This document shows positions 60,781 to 64,000 of a stretch of DNA of 64,000 nt, piece after piece; the stretch's first letter is position 1; every line of letters begins with the position of its first letter. Source of the DNA: JADLGL01 sp050184415 (GTDB lineage Bacteria > Pseudomonadota > Alphaproteobacteria > Rhizobiales > Kaistiaceae). The DNA lies in assembly GCA_050184415.1 (NCBI GenBank), contig JBFXAJ010000012.1, positions 36,999-100,998 of the forward strand. The letters run 5' to 3'. Under the pieces are notes generated by a model. That model was not told where the DNA came from. It ran no database searches and saw only the letters and a program-made list of their open reading frames with translations. A program made the translations under genes and the position numbers.

Positions 60781-62151
60781 TCACCGGTAGGTTACAGCCC
60801 GCACCGCTGCGATGATCTCGGCAACGCTCGGCAGAGCCAGCTTCTCGAGATTGGCGGCGTAGGGCATCGGGACATCCTTGCCGGACACCCGTAGCACCGG
60901 AGCATCGAGCCAGTCGAATGCATCGCTCATGATGCGGGCGGCGATCTCGGAGCCGATCGAGGCGACCGGCCAGCCTTCCTCGACCGTGATCGCGCGGCCG
61001 GTCTTCCGCACCGAGGCGAGCACGGTGTCCATGTCGAGCGGCCGGAGCGTGCGGAGATCGACGATCTCCGCCGCGATACCCTGCCCTTCGAGCTGGGCCG
61101 CGGCCTGCTCGGCGTAGCGCATGCCGATGCCGAAGGAGACGATCGTGACGTCGGTCCCTTCGCGGGCGATGCGCGCCTTGCCGATCGGCACCAGCCAATC
61201 GTCGACCTTCGGGACGGGGAAGGACTGCCCGTAGAGGATCTCGTTCTCGAGGAAGATGATCGGGTTGGGGTCGCGGATTGCCGCCTTGAGAAGCCCCTTG
61301 GCGTCAGCGGCCGTATAGGGCTGGATCACCTTGAGGCCGGGGACATGGGCGTACCAGGACGAGAAATCCTGGCTATGCTGGGCGGCGACGCGGGCGGCCG
61401 CGCCATTCGGGCCGCGGAAGACGATCGGCACGCCGATCTGGCCGCCGGACATGTAGCGCGTCTTGGCCGCCGAATTGACGATCTGGTCCATGGCCTGCAT
61501 GCCGAAATTCCACGTCATGAACTCGACGATCGGCTTCAACCCGGCGATCGCGGCGCCAACGCCGAGGCCGGCAAAGCCGTGCTCGGTGATCGGGGTGTCG
61601 TAGACACGACCCGGGCCAAACTCGTCCAGGAGGCCCTGCGTGACCTTGTAGGCGCCCTGATACTGCGCGACCTCCTCGCCCATGACGAAGACATCGGGGT
61701 CGCGCCGCATCTCCTCGGCCATCGCTTCCCGCAACGCCTCGCGCACCGTCATCGTCACGAACTCGGTGCCTGCCGCGGCGGACTCGATCGCAGCCTCGCG
61801 CGGCGTCGCCGGCACCGGCGCGGGGATCGCGATCTCCGCTTCCTGGCGAGCCGCGGGGATCTCCTCCTCCCCGACGCCGAGCGAGGGCGACGGCGTCTCC
61901 GTCGTGGGACTGGCGCTGCCGATGCGAGCGATCACCGCGTTCACCTTCACATTGTCGGTGCCCTCGGGGACGAGGATCGCCTCGATCGTGCCCTCGTCGA
62001 CCGCCTCGACCTCCATGGTGGCCTTGTCGGTCTCGATCTCCGCTATGATGTCGCCAGCGGCCACCGCATCGCCGACCTTCTTCAGCCATCTGGCGAGGCG
62101 ACCTTCCTCCATCGTGGGCGACAGCGCCGGCATGAGAATGTCGATGGGCAT
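60781..62151 (-). CDS. pdhB: Pyruvate dehydrogenase E1 beta with N-terminal lipoyl domain
   Basis: 456 residues. Residues 1-80 form a lipoyl domain (EIETDKATMEVEAVDEGT), then a Pro/Glu-rich linker, then the transketolase-like E1 beta chain (VREALREAMAEEMRRDPDVF, MGEEVAQYQGAYKVTQGL, ITEHGFAGLGVGAAIAGL, the RCGQ-less alphaproteobacterial type). The lipoyl domain on E1 beta is a hallmark of alphaproteobacterial PDH and duplicates that of PdhC. Confidence 0.96.
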   Translation of the reverse strand: MPIDILMPALSPTMEEGRLARWLKKVGDAVAAGDIIAEIETDKATMEVEAVDEGTIEAILVPEGTDNVKVNAVIARIGSASPTTETPSPSLGVGEEEIPAARQEAEIAIPAPVPATPREAAIESAAAGTEFVTMTVREALREAMAEEMRRDPDVFVMGEEVAQYQGAYKVTQGLLDEFGPGRVYDTPITEHGFAGLGVGAAIAGLKPIVEFMTWNFGMQAMDQIVNSAAKTRYMSGGQIGVPIVFRGPNGAAARVAAQHSQDFSSWYAHVPGLKVIQPYTAADAKGLLKAAIRDPNPIIFLENEILYGQSFPVPKVDDWLVPIGKARIAREGTDVTIVSFGIGMRYAEQAAAQLEGQGIAAEIVDLRTLRPLDMDTVLASVRKTGRAITVEEGWPVASIGSEIAARIMSDAFDWLDAPVLRVSGKDVPMPYAANLEKLALPSVAEIIAAVRAVTYR

Positions 62152-62175
62152 TCGTGATCCCGCGAAACGTCGGCG

Positions 62176-63189
62176 TCAGGCGAGGATGTCGGTCCAGAGC
62201 TCCGACGGATCGGGCTCGGGAGCGTGCTGCGCGAAGTCGGCCGCAGCGCTGACGATCGCCCGGATCTCGCCGTCGATCGCCTTCAGGTCCTCTTCGCGAG
62301 CCCAGTCATTGGCGAGCAGCCGCCCGCGGACGAGCTCGATGGCGTCCTGGTCGTGGCGAACCTTGTCGACCTCCTCGCGCGTCCGGTATTTCGCCGGGTC
62401 CGACATCGAATGGCCGCGGTAGCGGTAGGTCAGCATCTCGAGGATGAACGGCCCCTTCCCCGACCGCGCCCAGTCGAGCGCACGCTTGCCGGCAGCAGCG
62501 ACGGCGCGAACATCCATCCCGTCGACGTGCTCGCCGGGGATGTCGAACGAGGCGCCGCGGCGGGAGAAGTCGGTCTGCGCCGACGCACGCCGCGCCTCGG
62601 TCCCCATCGCGTAGCGGTTGTTCTCGACGACGTAGACAATGGGCAGCTTCCAGAGACCGGCCATGTTGAAGGCCTCGTAGACCTGGCCCTGGTTGGCGGC
62701 CCCTTCGCCGAAATAGGCGATGCAGACGGCACCGTTCTTCCGGTAGCGGTTGGCGAAGGCGATGCCGGTGCCGATCGGCACCTGGGCTCCGACGATGCCG
62801 TGACCGCCGAAGAAATTGGTTTCGCGGCTGAACATGTGCATCGAGCCGCCCTTGCCCTTCGAATAGCCGGCGGCGCGCCCGGTGAGCTCGGCCATCACGC
62901 CTTTGGGGTCCATGCCGGTGGCCAGCATGTGCCCGTGATCGCGATAGCTGGTGACGACCTGGTCGCCCTCCTTCATCGCCATCTGCATGCCGGCGACGAT
63001 GGCTTCCTGGCCGATATAGAGGTGGCAGAAGCCGCCGATATGGCCCATGCCGTACATCTGTCCCGCCCGCTCCTCGAAGCGGCGGATCAGGAGCATCTGA
63101 CGGTATGCCGCCAGCTCCTCGTCACGGGTGAAGGCGCGGACCGGCGGATGGTCGGTCCCGACGGTCTCCGCTCCGGTCCCCCGCGGCAT
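62176..63189 (-). CDS. pdhA: Pyruvate dehydrogenase E1 alpha
   Basis: 337 residues from ATG 63189. RQMLLIRRFEERAGQMYGMG, GFCHLYIGQEAIVAGM, SYRDHGHMLATGMDP and the thiamine diphosphate motif with GDG replaced by GEGAANQGQVYEAFN; KGGSMHM and YRYRGHSMSDP are also present. It decarboxylates pyruvate together with PdhB. A longer in-frame start at 63270 exists, but its extra residues look unlike the family. Confidence 0.95.
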   Translation of the reverse strand: MPRGTGAETVGTDHPPVRAFTRDEELAAYRQMLLIRRFEERAGQMYGMGHIGGFCHLYIGQEAIVAGMQMAMKEGDQVVTSYRDHGHMLATGMDPKGVMAELTGRAAGYSKGKGGSMHMFSRETNFFGGHGIVGAQVPIGTGIAFANRYRKNGAVCIAYFGEGAANQGQVYEAFNMAGLWKLPIVYVVENNRYAMGTEARRASAQTDFSRRGASFDIPGEHVDGMDVRAVAAAGKRALDWARSGKGPFILEMLTYRYRGHSMSDPAKYRTREEVDKVRHDQDAIELVRGRLLANDWAREEDLKAIDGEIRAIVSAAADFAQHAPEPDPSELWTDILA

Positions 63190-63393
63190 CGCGGCCTGGT
63201 TCAAGGCAATGTCCTGTCGTTCGTCCGGGGCATCCCGCAAAAGGGTAGTCCAACGGGAACGGCGTTCCAAGATTTGGAGCCGCCCTGGACGCTATCGCCG
63301 GACTAACGCGCGAGGGCGGAAAAGTTCAACAAATCCGGTGATTTGAAGTATCGGTTGCAGCGCGGGCATAACAGGCCTGCGCCGGCCTCCGGC

Positions 63394-63702
63394 TCACGGG
63401 ATGATCACGACGTCGGTCGCGCCGATCACATTGAGGCTTCGCCGCGCCCGCTCGTCGATCATGTCGGGGTCGAGGCTCTGCGGCCGGAGCAGCGCCGCGC
63501 GGCGCTCATATGCGGTGGTCTCGGCCTGCAGCTCCTCGAGCTCCGCCCGCAGCACCGCCGCCTCGGCGTCAAAACCTTCCTTGCCGCGAATGCCGTAGGT
63601 CCCGGAGAAGGCGTGGTAACCGAAATAGCCGAGATAGACCGCGAGCAGCATCGGCAGCATGAGCCGGCGCAGCGGGAAGCGGGACATGGCGTGGGCGGAC
63701 AT
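63394..63702 (-). CDS. Septum formation initiator DivIC/FtsB family
   Basis: 102 residues: a short basic N-terminus, one membrane helix (LMLPMLLAVYLGYFGYHAF, about 14-32), then GTYGIRGKEGFDAEAAVLRA and a coiled coil (LRAELEELQAETTAYERRAA, about 51-70) ending with LDPDMIDERARRSL. It belongs to the divisome FtsBL-type proteins. Its position upstream of pdhA is conserved in Hyphomicrobiales. Confidence 0.92.
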   Translation of the reverse strand: MSAHAMSRFPLRRLMLPMLLAVYLGYFGYHAFSGTYGIRGKEGFDAEAAVLRAELEELQAETTAYERRAALLRPQSLDPDMIDERARRSLNVIGATDVVIIP

Positions 63703-63875
63703 GGACTCGGCGGCTCCGGGCGTGCAGACGGAACCGTGCCGAATCTTGCTTAATGGAAGTTGAAGGGCGCCGGCTGATCATTCCCGTGGGATCGCGAAGG
63801 CAACGCTTCGATCCCATTCGCCCGCAAAGCATGTTCCACAGGCGTTCGCCATACTCCCGAGCCTCCCCCTTGAGG

Positions 63876-64000
63876 CAGGGCTATCGCATATGGGCGAAGA
63901 GGGAGAGGAGGAAGGCATCGTCCCATCCGGCGCGTTTGATTTTGCGTCGGATGGAAGCCTTTTCGGGGTGATCATTGAGGATGTTGAGGGCGAGCTTGCG
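63876..64000 (-). mobile_element. End of an ISAs1-family insertion sequence
   Basis: The CAGGGCTATCGCA at 63876 matches the typical terminal inverted repeat opening of ISAs1-type elements, and a transposase reading frame ends just inside it. The element continues past the right edge. Confidence 0.7.
63881..64000 (-). CDS. ISAs1-family transposase, C-terminal fragment
   Basis: The last 39 codons and stop of a transposase, cut by the window edge. LALNILNDHPEKASIRRKIK followed by RAGWDDAFLLSLFAHMR is the standard C-terminus of ISAs1 (DDE_Tnp_ISAS1) proteins, with the LALN...K-x-x-RAGWDD pattern. The stop lies within the terminal inverted repeat, as usual for this family. Whether the transposase is intact cannot be seen. 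Confidence 0.75.
   Translation of the reverse strand, partial: RKLALNILNDHPEKASIRRKIKRAGWDDAFLLSLFAHMR

Overview
The window is a GC-rich chromosomal segment of an alphaproteobacterium, most likely a member of Hyphomicrobiales (Rhizobiales). The evidence is the conserved order lpd - lipA - ratA - cinA - ispDF - dusB - ntrB - ntrC - ntrY - ntrX - trkA - dat - hfq - hflX, a fused IspDF, an lipoyl-domain-bearing PdhB with a DUF5076 gene inside the pdh operon, and rhizobial Porin_2-type cysteine motifs in small outer-membrane proteins. No phage, CRISPR array or rRNA is present. One tRNA (Ser, UGA) was found.

Layout. 0-1.5 kb (minus): a UbiH-type monooxygenase running off the left edge behind a YeeE/YedE (PmpAB-like) pair. 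1.7-3.4 kb: TerC and a quinone oxidoreductase. 3.6-7.4 kb: a xanthine-dehydrogenase-like pair whose large subunit lacks several active-site residues. 7.5-9.4 kb: three secreted or outer-membrane proteins, two of which look like miniature YadA-type anchors carrying a Porin_2 cysteine motif. 9.5-18 kb: an accessory stretch with tRNA-Ser, small secreted proteins, a broken sarcosine-oxidase-like gene, TMEM175, an orphan HWE/HisKA_2-type sensor kinase, a DHFR-like protein and DUF1328. 16-23.3 kb (minus): three paralogous PQQ-dependent alcohol dehydrogenases, interrupted by remnants of a YafY-type regulator and an epoxide hydrolase. A fourth paralogue lies at 52.9-54.8 kb on the plus strand.

23.7-41.4 kb is the conserved housekeeping and nitrogen-regulation core. 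41.4-52.4 kb is mostly minus strand: an NTF2-like protein, a Tat-exported phosphoesterase, mazG, a frameshifted solute-binding-protein gene, then the cluster MBL - tatD - metG - holB - tmk - dacC - rlpA. 52.9-58.8 kb carries the fourth PQQ enzyme, a periplasmic binding protein, a CDF metal exporter and three small secreted proteins of unknown function. 59.2-63.7 kb (minus) is the pyruvate dehydrogenase operon pdhA - pdhB - DUF5076 - pdhC with divIC upstream. The right edge cuts an ISAs1-type insertion sequence.

Most notable: a family of four PQQ dehydrogenases with an unusual active-site signature. In one tandem copy the catalytic Asp is Asn. No cytochrome partner or pqq genes are in view. 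The lpd-lipA core is separated from pdhABC in a way that a single inversion would undo, and the PQQ genes are inverted homologous copies near the right places. Several pseudogenes mark this as a decaying accessory region next to core genes.
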